Shown here in pieces: positions 8,559-17,743 of a stretch of DNA of 64,000 bases. Numbering within the stretch: the first letter of the stretch is position 1; each line of letters begins with the position of its first letter. The stretch spans positions 62,001 to 126,000 of the forward strand of contig NZ_SACM01000002.1 of the NCBI RefSeq assembly GCF_004004565.1, in the 5' to 3' direction. Below the pieces are notes generated by a model. The model was not told the origin of the DNA and ran no database searches. It saw nothing but the letters and a program-made list of their open reading frames with translations. This DNA is from Inhella crocodyli. GTDB lineage: Bacteria; Pseudomonadota; Gammaproteobacteria; Burkholderiales; Burkholderiaceae_C. A program made the position numbers and the translations under genes.

Positions 8559-9776
8559 TCAGGCGAGCAAGGCCTCGTCCAGCAGTTCGATCCAGTGGCG
8601 CACCGGCACGTCGGTGCCGGCCTGCAGGTGCGTCAGGCAGCCGATGTTGGCACTGGCGATGGCCTCGGGGCGGCAGGCGTGCAGGTGCGCCAGCTTGCGG
8701 CTGCGCAGCGCCTGGGCCGTGCCCGCCTGCAGCACCGAGTAGGTGCCGGCAGAGCCGCAGCAGAGGTGGGCCTCGGCGGGCAGTTGCACGTCGAAGCCCA
8801 GCGCGCGCAGGCCGGCCTCGACGCCGCCCTTCAGGCGCTGCCCGTGCTGCAAGGTGCAGGGCGGGTGGTAGGCGATGCGGCGCCCCGCGATGCGCGCGCC
8901 GAGCAGCGCTTGCAGCCGCTCGACGAAGCCGTTCTCGGGGTCGAACAACCACTCGCCGAGGTCGCGCGTGGCAGCGGCGGTGCGCTTGGCGTCGGGATGG
9001 CCGGGCAGGGCCTGGGCGGCGTCCTTGACCGCCACACCGCAGCCGCTGGCGTTGGACAGCAGCACCTCGGCCTGCCCCAGGCGATCGGCCGCCCGGCGGG
9101 CCAGGCGGCGCAGGTCGCGCTCGCCGGCCTCGTGCTGGCCCAAGTGGCTGCGCAACGCGCCGCAGCAGCCCTCGATTTCTTCGACAGACACGCCCAAGCG
9201 GTCCAACACCCGGCGCGTGGCCGCGTTGATGCCCGGCGACATCGCCGGTTGGACGCAGCCTGCCAGCAACAGCACCTTGCGGGGCCGGGGCGTGCTCGGC
9301 ACCGGCCCGGGTGGGCGGTGCGCGGGCACCTTGTCCTTCAAGGCCTGGGGCAGCAGCGGGCGCAGCCATTGCCCCAGGCGCAGCGCGGGGCCGAAGGCGC
9401 GCGAGGTCAGGCCGGCGCCCAGGGCCGCGCGCACCCAGCGCTCGCCCAGCGGGCGCGTCACCGCGGCGTCGACCAGGGCGCGTCCGGTGTCGATCAGGGC
9501 ACCGTACTGCACCCCGCTGGGGCAGGTGGTTTCGCAGGCACGGCAGGTCAGGCAGCGGTCCAGGTGCTGCTGCGTCTCGCGGCTGGCGGGCACCCCTTCC
9601 AGCACTTCTTTGATCAGGTAAATCCGGCCCCGGGGGCTGTCCAGTTCGTTGCCGAGCACCTGGTAGCTGGGGCAGGTGGCGGTGCAGAAACCGCAGTGCA
9701 CGCACGCCTGGATGCGCCGCGCCGCGGCCTGGGCCGCGGGGTCGTCGCGCAGGGCGGGGCTGAGCTCGGTGTGCAT
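8559..9776 (-). CDS. glcF: Glycolate oxidase iron-sulfur subunit GlcF
   Basis: A 405-residue iron-sulfur protein. Two 4Fe-4S motifs lie in the first 110 residues (CVHCGFCTATCPSY and CLTCRACETTCPSG). Two CCG domains follow (CCGALRSHLGQHE and CCGSAGTYSVLQ). In glycolate oxidase it passes electrons from the GlcD/GlcE flavoproteins to the membrane quinone pool. The window contains neither glcD nor glcE next to it; its 5' side abuts a divergent esterase-like gene, so those subunits must be encoded elsewhere or it serves another D-2-hydroxyacid dehydrogenase. Family assignment is firm, partner identity is not. Confidence 0.88.
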   Translation of the reverse strand: MHTELSPALRDDPAAQAAARRIQACVHCGFCTATCPSYQVLGNELDSPRGRIYLIKEVLEGVPASRETQQHLDRCLTCRACETTCPSGVQYGALIDTGRALVDAAVTRPLGERWVRAALGAGLTSRAFGPALRLGQWLRPLLPQALKDKVPAHRPPGPVPSTPRPRKVLLLAGCVQPAMSPGINAATRRVLDRLGVSVEEIEGCCGALRSHLGQHEAGERDLRRLARRAADRLGQAEVLLSNASGCGVAVKDAAQALPGHPDAKRTAAATRDLGEWLFDPENGFVERLQALLGARIAGRRIAYHPPCTLQHGQRLKGGVEAGLRALGFDVQLPAEAHLCCGSAGTYSVLQAGTAQALRSRKLAHLHACRPEAIASANIGCLTHLQAGTDVPVRHWIELLDEALLA

Positions 9777-9916
9777 GGGGGGCGATGGTAGGGCGCTCGG
9801 TCAACGGTCCGGTGCGCTGTTCGTTCAGCGCGCCCTTTGTCCATCCGTCGCAAGGAGGAGTCGATCGACCGCAAAGCCTTTTTAGAGTGCGCGCCTTTCC
9901 TCAACCGGACCTCCCC

Positions 9917-11296
9917 ATGAACCCTGTTCATCGTTTGGCCTTGGCGATTGCCCTGCTGGGCATTGGCGCTTCGGCATCGGCCCAGCGCATCGCCATCGAC
10001 GTGCCCCAGCCCGTGCTGGCGGGCGATCCCATCGCACTGCAACTGGCCGACTTGAAGCCGGGCCAAAGCGTGCGCCTGCACGCCCAGCGTGCCGTGCAGA
10101 CCTTCACCGGCCAGGTGGCGCTGTTCGAGTCCCAGGCCGTGTTCCAGGCCGACGCGAAAGGCCGTGTGGACCTGAGCACCGCCGCCCCGTTGCCCGGCAG
10201 CAGCTACGAAGGGGCCGACGTGCGCGGCCTGCTGTGGTCCATGAAGCCCGGCGCAGGCGAGGTCAAAGGCAAGCCCTTCGGTCGCGTGGACTTCCGGCTG
10301 CACGCGGCCGAGGCCGCGGCCGATGCGCCGCCGCTGGCCGAGGCCAGCCTGAGCTTTCGCAACGCCCTGCCCGAGGTGGTGACGCGCAAGGTGGAGGCTT
10401 TCCCGGGCGCGGTCTTTGCCAGCCTGCCCGGCGCTGCCAAGCGCCCGACCCTGATTCTGTTGGGCGGCAGCGAGGGCGGTTCGATGATCGCCCGCGACGC
10501 CGCGCCCTGGGCCAGCCGGGGCTACGCCGTGCTGGCCTTGCCGTACTACTCGCCCCCTCAGTGGGGCCCCACGGGCCCGATGCCGCCCGAGCTGCCCAGC
10601 CTGCCGGCCGAGTTCGTCAACATCCCCGTCGACCGGCTGGAGCTGGCGCGTGACTGGTTGGCGCAGCAGCCCGAGGCTGACGCCAGCCGCATCGGCGTGA
10701 TGGGCACCAGCAAGGGCGCCGAGTTCGTGCTGCTGGCGGGCGTGAAGATGCCCTGGATCAAGGCCGTGGCCGCCATCGTGCCCACCGACGTGGTCTGGGA
10801 AGGCTGGGGGCCGGGCCCGGGCCCCGTGGGGGTGCGCGCCAGTTTTGCCTGGAAGGGCGAGCCCTACGCCTTCGTGCCCTACCAAGACTTCTCGCAAGAG
10901 TTCGCGGGCCTGAGCACGGGCCAGCCGGTGAAGATCCGCCGCCCCCACGACAAGGGTCGCGCTGCGGCCTCGCCCGAGGTGATCGCCAAGGCGCGCATCC
11001 CCGTGGAGCGCATTGCCGCGCCCGTGCTGGTGGCCGGCGGCGGGGACGATCAACTGTGGGACAGCGGCGGCATGGCCGCGAACATCGCCGCCACCCGCCA
11101 GAAGGCCGGTTTGCCAACGGTGGCCTTGGTCTTCCCCGAGGCCGGTCACTTCCTGGGCGGCACCGGCACCGGCCCGTCCACGCACTACAACGACGGCCCG
11201 ATGAAGAACGGCGGCACGCCCGCGGCCACGGCCCGCGCCCAAGCGGCGACGCACGCGGCGCTGCTGAAGTTCTTCGCCGACAGCCTGGGTCGTTAA
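9917..11296 (+). CDS. Exported acyl-CoA thioester hydrolase/BAAT-like alpha/beta hydrolase
   Basis: A 459-residue protein with signal peptide (about 1-22, ending SASAQ). An N-terminal beta-sandwich domain (about 25-150) of the acyl-CoA thioesterase/bile acid-CoA:amino acid N-acyltransferase type is followed by an alpha/beta hydrolase. The nucleophile elbow is MGTSKGAE with Ser near 265; the acid is probably in GGGDDQLWDS and the His in PEAGHFLGG. The bacterial position normally occupied by Cys in animal BAAT is Ser here. ATG at 9917 begins the signal sequence. The 3' end overlaps the pyroglutamyl peptidase gene by four bases tail to tail. A periplasmic acyl-CoA hydrolase is odd, so the real substrate is likely another ester or thioester. 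Confidence 0.8.
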   Translation: MNPVHRLALAIALLGIGASASAQRIAIDVPQPVLAGDPIALQLADLKPGQSVRLHAQRAVQTFTGQVALFESQAVFQADAKGRVDLSTAAPLPGSSYEGADVRGLLWSMKPGAGEVKGKPFGRVDFRLHAAEAAADAPPLAEASLSFRNALPEVVTRKVEAFPGAVFASLPGAAKRPTLILLGGSEGGSMIARDAAPWASRGYAVLALPYYSPPQWGPTGPMPPELPSLPAEFVNIPVDRLELARDWLAQQPEADASRIGVMGTSKGAEFVLLAGVKMPWIKAVAAIVPTDVVWEGWGPGPGPVGVRASFAWKGEPYAFVPYQDFSQEFAGLSTGQPVKIRRPHDKGRAAASPEVIAKARIPVERIAAPVLVAGGGDDQLWDSGGMAANIAATRQKAGLPTVALVFPEAGHFLGGTGTGPSTHYNDGPMKNGGTPAATARAQAATHAALLKFFADSLGR

Positions 11297-11910
11297 TCGG
11301 TGCGGCCGGCGGGCGCGTGCGCTTCGTCGGCGTCCCAGGCCGACAGCGCCGCGCGCAGCCCCGCCAGCCAAGGGCGCAGGTCGGCCCGTTCGCCCAGGGC
11401 CGGCACGTGGATGAAGCCGCTGCGCACGGCCGGCTGCCGCCGCAGGCGGTGCTGCAGGCCGAAGAAGACCTGGTTGCACACGAAGCTGCCCGCGCTCAGG
11501 CTCATCTCGACCGGCGCCCCCGCCGCTTTCGCGGCCGCCATTTGCGCCTTGATTGGCAGGGTGGTGAAGCGCGCGGGCGGGGCGCCGGCCAGCACCGGCA
11601 AATCCACCGGCTGCGCACCGTCGTTGTCGGGGATGCGGGCGTCGATCCAGTTGATGGCCACGCGCTCGAACGACAGCACGTGGCGCGAGGCGGCCTGGCC
11701 CAAGGCGACCACGCAGGCCGGCCGGTGCTGCTGGATCAAGGCGTCCAGCGCGTGCAGCGACGACGCAAAGCGGCAGGGCAAGATGGCCGCGGCCACCACC
11801 AAGCCGCCCAGGCGTTCGCCGTCCAGGGCCAGGGCCAGTTGCTGGCTGGTGTTGACGGCTTCGCCGCCAAAGGGCTCAAAGCCCGTGAGCAATAAGGAGC
11901 GCGTTGGCAT
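11293..11910 (-). CDS. pcp: Pyrrolidone-carboxylate peptidase (pyroglutamyl peptidase I)
   Basis: A 205-residue cytoplasmic cysteine peptidase of family C15 that removes N-terminal pyroglutamate from peptides. The catalytic triad is recognisable: Glu near 82 (SFERVAIN), Cys near 145 in LSAGSFVCNQVFFG and His near 168 in GFIHVP. The N-terminal LLTGFEPFGG signature is perfect. Size is normal for the family. Two unconserved details are Gln after the catalytic Cys-Asn and a short Asp/Glu-containing tail. It is convergent with the preceding hydrolase gene. Confidence 0.92.
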   Translation of the reverse strand: MPTRSLLLTGFEPFGGEAVNTSQQLALALDGERLGGLVVAAAILPCRFASSLHALDALIQQHRPACVVALGQAASRHVLSFERVAINWIDARIPDNDGAQPVDLPVLAGAPPARFTTLPIKAQMAAAKAAGAPVEMSLSAGSFVCNQVFFGLQHRLRRQPAVRSGFIHVPALGERADLRPWLAGLRAALSAWDADEAHAPAGRTD

Positions 11911-11961
11911 AGGCCGCCAGTATCACGACCACAATGCGTGGCCACTTCTCGACGACCCGCC

Positions 11962-13217
11962 ATGGCCACTGACGCCCCCTCGACCGGTCTCCTTAAGATT
12001 CAACGCGGTGCCGCCAGTGCCCCGCAGCGGCGGCGGCGCTGGCGCTGGGGCCTGCTCACCGCCGTGGCGGTGGCCATCGGCGGCGCCGTGCTCAAGCCCA
12101 AGGTGCCCGAGGTGCAGACCGTGTCGGTGGCGCAGACCACCCCTTCGGTGCAGTACCAGCAGCTCACGGCCAGTGGCTTTGTCGTCGCACAACGGCGCGC
12201 GGCGGTGGCCAGCAAGGCCACGGGCCGGCTGGTGGAGCTGAACGTGCGCGAGGGCTCCCGCGTCCAAGCCGGCCAACTCTTGGCCCGCCTGGATGCCAGC
12301 GACGTGCAGGCCACGCTGCAGGTGGCCCAAGCCGCCATCGGCCAGGCCCAGGCGCTGGCGGCGCAAGGCCAGGCCCTGGTGCGCCAAGCCCAGGTCGAGC
12401 TGAGCAATGCCGAGGCCGAGTTCGAGCGCACGCGCCAGCTGCGCGAGCAGGGTTTCGTCAGCCCCCAAGCCCTGGACGCGGCGCAGCGGCGCCTGGACGC
12501 CGCGCGCGCCAGCGTGGCCAGCGCGCAAGCCGGCGCCGCGCAGTCGCAGGCCAGCGTCACCCAGGCCCGCGCGCAGTTGGGCGTGCAGCAGGTGAACCAG
12601 GGCTACACCGAGATCCGCGCGCCCTTCGACGGCGTGGTGCTGGCCAAAAACGCCAACGTGGGCGACCTCATCACGCCGTTCTCCAACGCGGCCGGCAGCC
12701 AAGGTGCGGTGCTGACCCTGGCCGACCTCTCGACCCTGGAGGTGGAGGCCGACGTCAGCGAGGGCAGCCTGGCCAAGGTGACGCAGGGCATGCCGGTGGA
12801 GATCACGCTCGACGCCTTGCCGGGCCAGCGCTTCCGCGGCCAGGTGGCCAGCATCGTGCCCACCGTGGACCGGGCCAAGGCCACCGTGATGACCAAGGTG
12901 AAGTTCGAGACGCTCAGCGACCGCATCCTGCCCGAGATGAGCGCCAAGGTGCTGTTCCTCAGCCAGCGCCCCACCGACGCCGAGCAGCAACCCGTGCTGG
13001 CCGTGCCGGCCAAGGCGCTGGTGGACGGCACCGTGTGGAAGCTGGTGACCGAGGGCGACCGCACGCGGGTGCAGGCCGTGGCCGTGAAGGCCGGCCGCAA
13101 GCTGGCCGAGGCCGTGGAAGTGACCCCGGCCGCCGGTGCCCAACTGGCCAGCGGCGATCGCCTCGTGGCCGCGCCCCAGGGCCTGAAGGACGGCCAGGCG
13201 GTGAAGGTGAGCGCGAA

Positions 13218-13221
<4 letters not shown>
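11962..13221 (+). CDS. Efflux periplasmic adaptor (membrane fusion protein), MacA-like
   Basis: A 419-residue adaptor for a MacAB-like exporter. One N-terminal membrane anchor (about 22-42) follows a basic stretch. Next come a lipoyl half-motif (SKATGRLVELNVREGSRVQAGQ), a long alpha-hairpin coiled coil rich in Ala/Gln (about 110-200), the second lipoyl half (IRAPFDGVVLAKNANVGD), a beta-barrel and a membrane-proximal domain. ATG at 11962 is chosen; GTG at 11938 is in frame and possible, and neither has a good Shine-Dalgarno. Its TGA overlaps the ATPase GTG start (GTGA). With the following three genes it forms a four-component ABC export module; no outer-membrane TolC-type channel is encoded nearby. 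Confidence 0.88.
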
Positions 13222-13940
<719 letters not shown>

Positions 13941-13986
13941 ACCCCAGGGTGGGCAACGACCGCCAGCGCTCGCCGGGAGGGCGCCC

Positions 13987-15144
13987 GTGTTCCTGACCCA
14001 GCTGCTGCTGCGCAACGCCTTTCGCCACCCGCTGCGCAGCCTGCTCACGCTGCTCGGTCTGGTCGTGGCCATCGCCGCCTTCGGCCTGCTGCGCACCGTG
14101 AACGAAGCCTGGTACGCCGGCGTGCAGGCCAGCTCGGCCACGCGCCTCGTGGCGCGCAACGCCACCAGCCTGACCTTCGTGCTGCCCATCAGCTACGCCC
14201 AGCGCATCCGCGGGGTCGACGGCGTCAGCAGCGTCTCCTGGGCCAACTGGTTCGGCGGCATCTACCAAACCGAGCGCAACTTCTTCCCGCAGTTCGGCGT
14301 CGACCCGGCCAGCTACCTCAAGCTCTACCCCGAGTACGTGATGAGCGAGGACGAGAAGCTGGCCTTCATCAAGGACCGCCAGGGGGCCGTCGTCGGGCGC
14401 AAGCTGGCCAACCAGTACGGCTGGAAGTTGGGCGACACGGTGCCCATCCGCGGCACCATCTACCCAGGCACTTGGAACTTCACCATCCGGGGCATTTGGG
14501 AGGGCCGCGACGCCAAGACCGACGAGAACCAGATGCTGTTCCATTGGCAGCTGCTGAACGAGTCGGTCAAGAAGCGCTTCCCCAAGCGGGGCGATTCGGT
14601 CGGTGTGTTCATCGTGGGCATCGACGACCCCTCGCAGGCCGCCACGGTGGCTGGCCGGGTGGACGCCATGTTCAAGAACTCCCTGGCCGAGAGCCTGACC
14701 GAGACCGAGTCGGCCTTTCAGCTCAGCTTCGTGTCCATGAGCGAGGCCATCCTCGTGGCCATCGAGGCCGTGAGCTACATCGTCGTGCTCATCATCCTGG
14801 CCGTGATGGCCAACACCATGACCATGACGGCCCGCGAGCGCCTGGCCGAGTACGCCACGCTCAAGGCCCTGGGGTTCGGCCCCGGCTTCGTGGCGCGCCT
14901 GCTGCTCGGCGAAAGCCTGCTCATCGCGGCGCTGGGCGGGGCGATGGGCATCGCCGTCAGCTTCCCCATCGCCGCGGCCTTCGGTTCGGTGGTCGGCAGC
15001 GTGCTGCCGGTGTTCGAGATCTCGGCGACCACGATCGCGCTGCAGATCGGGGCCTCGATGGCCGTGGGTTTCATTGCCGCGGCCTGGCCGGCTTGGCAGA
15101 TGGGCCGCATCGACATCGTCAACGGCCTGCGCCATGTCGCCTGA
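13987..15144 (+). CDS. ABC transporter permease, FtsX/MacB-type (first of two)
   Basis: A 385-residue permease with the four-helix MacB-like plan. TM1 is near residues 15-35 ([21 protein letters not shown]). A periplasmic domain of about 220 residues follows, then three C-terminal helices around [25 protein letters not shown] and onward. The C-terminal cytoplasmic [16 protein letters not shown] motif couples to the ATPase. The start is GTG at 13987 with GGGAGGG upstream. It is followed after 12 bases by a second, distinct permease. Confidence 0.9.
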   Translation: MFLTQLLLRNAFRHPLRSLLTLLGLVVAIAAFGLLRTVNEAWYAGVQASSATRLVARNATSLTFVLPISYAQRIRGVDGVSSVSWANWFGGIYQTERNFFPQFGVDPASYLKLYPEYVMSEDEKLAFIKDRQGAVVGRKLANQYGWKLGDTVPIRGTIYPGTWNFTIRGIWEGRDAKTDENQMLFHWQLLNESVKKRFPKRGDSVGVFIVGIDDPSQAATVAGRVDAMFKNSLAESLTETESAFQLSFVSMSEAILVAIEAVSYIVVLIILAVMANTMTMTARERLAEYATLKALGFGPGFVARLLLGESLLIAALGGAMGIAVSFPIAAAFGSVVGSVLPVFEISATTIALQIGASMAVGFIAAAWPAWQMGRIDIVNGLRHVA

Positions 15145-15156
15145 CCCGGCCGCCTC

Positions 15157-16326
15157 ATGAAGCAGTTGCCCTGGTCTTACATCGCCCGCAACCTCTGGGT
15201 GCGGCGCGTCACCACGGCGCTCACGGCCTTGGGCCTGGGCCTGGTGGTCTACGTTTTCGCCACCGTGCTGATGATGAGCGAGGGCATCAAGGCCACCCTG
15301 GTGGCCACGGGCAACCCGGACAACCTGCTGGCCTTGCGCAAGGGCGCGGGCGCCGAGATCAACTCGGGCGTCAGCCGCGAGCAGGCCGCCATCCTGGGCA
15401 GCCTGCCCGGCGTGGCCACCGCGGCCGATGGCCGCTTGCTGCTCAGCTACGAGCCGGTGGTGCTCAACAACCTGCCCAAGCGCGCCACCGGCAAGCCCAG
15501 CAACGTCAGCGTGCGCGGCACCTCCGACCTCGGTCTGGCGCTGCGCCCACAGGTCAAGCTGGTGGCCGGCCGCATGTTCCGACCCGGCAGCAGCGAACTC
15601 GTCGCCGGCCAGGCCACGGCGCGCGGCTTCACCGGCGCCGGGCTGGGCGAAACGCTGCGCTTCGCAGGCCGCGATTGGACCGTGGTGGGCGTCTTCGACG
15701 CCGGCAACAGCGGCTTCGACAGCGAGTTGTGGGGCGACAGCGAGCAGATGATGCAGGCCTTCCGGCGCCTGCAGGCCAGCAGCGTGGTGCTGCGCCTGAG
15801 CGACCCGACCCAGGCCGAGGCCTTCATCGCCCGCGCCGCCGCCGACCCCCGGCTGACGCTCGACCTCAAGCCCGAGCGCCAGTTCTACGAAGAGCAAAGC
15901 CAGGCCTTGGCCACCTTCATCCGCTACCTGGGTCTGGCGCTGTCCATCATCTTCAGCATCGGCGCCATCGTCGGCGCCATGATCACCATGTTCGCCGCCG
16001 TGGCCAGCCGCACGGGCGAGATCGCCACCCTGCGCGCGCTGGGCTTTCGCCGCCCGGCCGTGCTGTGGGCCTTCCTGGCCGAAAGCCTGCTGCTCAGCCT
16101 CGTGGGCGGCTTGCTCGGTCTGGGCGGCGCGGCCCTGATGCAGGGCGTGAACATCAGCACCACCAACTTCCAAACCTTCAGCGAGGTGGCGTTCCGCTTT
16201 GTGATGACCCCGCCAATCGTGACGCAAACCCTGCTGTTCGCGCTGCTCATGGGGCTGGTCGGCGGTTTCCTGCCCGCCTGGCGCGCCGCGCGCCTCAACA
16301 TCGTCGACGGCCTCAGGGCCCAGTAA
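15157..16326 (+). CDS. ABC transporter permease, FtsX/MacB-type (second of two)
   Basis: A 389-residue paralogue of the preceding permease with the same plan: a first helix in residues 20-40, a periplasmic domain, and three C-terminal helices ending LPAWRAARLNIVDGLRAQ. The periplasmic domains of the two permeases have clearly diverged, which suggests a heterodimer with asymmetric substrate contact, as in LolC/LolE, rather than the MacB homodimer. The operon order adaptor-ATPase-permease-permease is common in proteobacterial export systems of unknown substrate. The TraB/GumN gene follows 22 bases later and may be co-transcribed. Confidence 0.9.
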   Translation: MKQLPWSYIARNLWVRRVTTALTALGLGLVVYVFATVLMMSEGIKATLVATGNPDNLLALRKGAGAEINSGVSREQAAILGSLPGVATAADGRLLLSYEPVVLNNLPKRATGKPSNVSVRGTSDLGLALRPQVKLVAGRMFRPGSSELVAGQATARGFTGAGLGETLRFAGRDWTVVGVFDAGNSGFDSELWGDSEQMMQAFRRLQASSVVLRLSDPTQAEAFIARAAADPRLTLDLKPERQFYEEQSQALATFIRYLGLALSIIFSIGAIVGAMITMFAAVASRTGEIATLRALGFRRPAVLWAFLAESLLLSLVGGLLGLGGAALMQGVNISTTNFQTFSEVAFRFVMTPPIVTQTLLFALLMGLVGGFLPAWRAARLNIVDGLRAQ

Positions 16327-16348
16327 GCCCCTTCAACCGGAGATCCCC

Positions 16349-17287
16349 ATGAAACGCACCCTCACCGCCTTGGCCTTGAGTTTGGGCCTGTTCGCAGGCG
16401 TTCACGCCAAGACCGACTGCCCACCCGTCGCGCAAGCGCCGAGCCAGGAGCAAATCGCCGACAACCTCAAGAACGCCAAGGACCGCGGTGCGCTGTGGAC
16501 CCTCACCAAGGATGGCCGCACCAGCTACCTGTTTGGCACCCTGCACGTCGGCAAACTGCCCTGGGCCTTTCCCGGGCCCCGCCTGATGCAGGCCTTGCGC
16601 GAGACCCAAGTGCTGGCCGTGGAAGTGGACGTGACGGCGCCGAGCACGCAATCGGAGATGCAAGCCGCCATGGCGGAAGCGGCCCCCTTGGCCCTCGGCA
16701 ACAAGGACCAGGCCCGGCTGGACGCCCAGGCCGACGCGGCCTGCGTGCCGCGCACGGCGCTCGCTGCCATGCACCCCGTGATGCAAGCCATCACCTACGT
16801 GGTCCTGGCCGGTCGGCACGAGGGCCTGGACGCGGCCTTTGGCCAGGAACCCAATCTCTTGGCCCTGGCACGGGCCCAGCAGCGGCCGATCGTGTCGCTC
16901 GAATCGATCCGGTCTCAGTTGGGCGTGCTGCTGCCCAAAGACCCTGTCGCAGCCCGCCAGAGCTTCGAGCGCGTGATGGCCGATCTCGAAGCCGGCAAAG
17001 CCCGGAGCCAGATCGCCCGCATCGGCAAGGCCTGGGAGGAGGGCGACTTGGACACCGTGGACAGCCTCGAAAAGCTTTGCCAGTGCCAGCCCACGGCCGA
17101 AGAGCGGGCCTTCAGCAAAGTGTTGAACGACGACCGCAACCCGAACATCGCGCAGCGCATCGCCGAAGAGCACGCCAAGGGCAAGCCCGTGCTGGCCGCC
17201 GTGGGCCTGCTGCACATGACCGGCCCCAAGGCCCTCACGACCTTGTTGGCCGCCCAGGGCTTCGAGGTGCGCCGTGTCGCGTATTGA
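16349..17287 (+). CDS. TraB/GumN family exported protein
   Basis: A 312-residue protein with signal peptide (MKRTLTALALSLGLFAGVHA). The TraB/GumN (TIKI-like) fold is indicated by SYLFGTLHVGKLPW (GTxH motif) at about 60-70 and GLLHMTGPKALTTLLAAQGF (second GxxH motif) near the C-terminus. These two His-containing motifs form the putative metal site of TIKI-type proteases. The Shine-Dalgarno CGGAGA precedes ATG at 16349. It likely acts in the periplasm. The last 14 bases overlap the start of the following small gene. Activity of bacterial members is largely unproven. Confidence 0.85.
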   Translation: MKRTLTALALSLGLFAGVHAKTDCPPVAQAPSQEQIADNLKNAKDRGALWTLTKDGRTSYLFGTLHVGKLPWAFPGPRLMQALRETQVLAVEVDVTAPSTQSEMQAAMAEAAPLALGNKDQARLDAQADAACVPRTALAAMHPVMQAITYVVLAGRHEGLDAAFGQEPNLLALARAQQRPIVSLESIRSQLGVLLPKDPVAARQSFERVMADLEAGKARSQIARIGKAWEEGDLDTVDSLEKLCQCQPTAEERAFSKVLNDDRNPNIAQRIAEEHAKGKPVLAAVGLLHMTGPKALTTLLAAQGFEVRRVAY

Positions 17288-17699
17288 GCTTGGCGGCTGG
17301 GGCGCATGGTTGGTTGGTGCCGCGCTGCTCGTTCCAGGCTGGGTGGCGGCGGCGTCGCCCAGTCCAAGGGGGGCTGCCGACCCTGATGCTGCGGGCTTGG
17401 AGGCCTTGAAGGCTGCGATTGGCGAGCCTCGCTGCCTCACCGATGCGTCCTGCTGGGCGGTGCCCATCGGCTCGCGTCCTTGTGGCGGGCCGGAAACGTA
17501 CTGGCCTGCCTCCCACGACACCAGCGACTCGAAGCAAGTTGCCCGGCTGGCGGAGGCTTGGGCCGCGACTCAGCGGAATCGCGCCCAGGTCAGCGGACGC
17601 CTGGGTGTGTGCACGGTGACCCCCATGCCGGTCATGCGGTGCAATCCGAAGGCACGGCTTTGCGAGGCCATGTCCGAAGGAAACGTCACGGCCCGCTGA
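17274..17699 (+). CDS. Small cysteine-containing exported protein of unknown function
   Basis: A 141-residue product starting at GTG 17274, overlapping the TraB/GumN gene by 14 bases, so probably coupled to it. It has a signal peptide or anchor (GAWLVGAALLVPGWVAAAS). The mature region has Cys residues in RCLTDASCWAVPIGSRPCGGPETYW, a pattern of conserved but unnamed proteobacterial proteins, and two more in GVCTVTP and RCNPKARLCEAM. Several disulfides are likely. There is no catalytic motif. The alternative is a frame extension artefact, but the signal peptide and the conserved CGGPE pattern argue for a real gene. Confidence 0.65.
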   Translation: MSRIELGGWGAWLVGAALLVPGWVAAASPSPRGAADPDAAGLEALKAAIGEPRCLTDASCWAVPIGSRPCGGPETYWPASHDTSDSKQVARLAEAWAATQRNRAQVSGRLGVCTVTPMPVMRCNPKARLCEAMSEGNVTAR

Positions 17700-17743
17700 C
17701 CCGATACGGTGTTGGTGGCGATCGACGCGCTTGGCGGAAGCAC

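Noticed and set aside
6814-8742. A 642-codon forward frame opposite the phosphatase gene
   Set aside because: No signal or domain; the reverse-strand phosphatase has all metal and nucleophile motifs.
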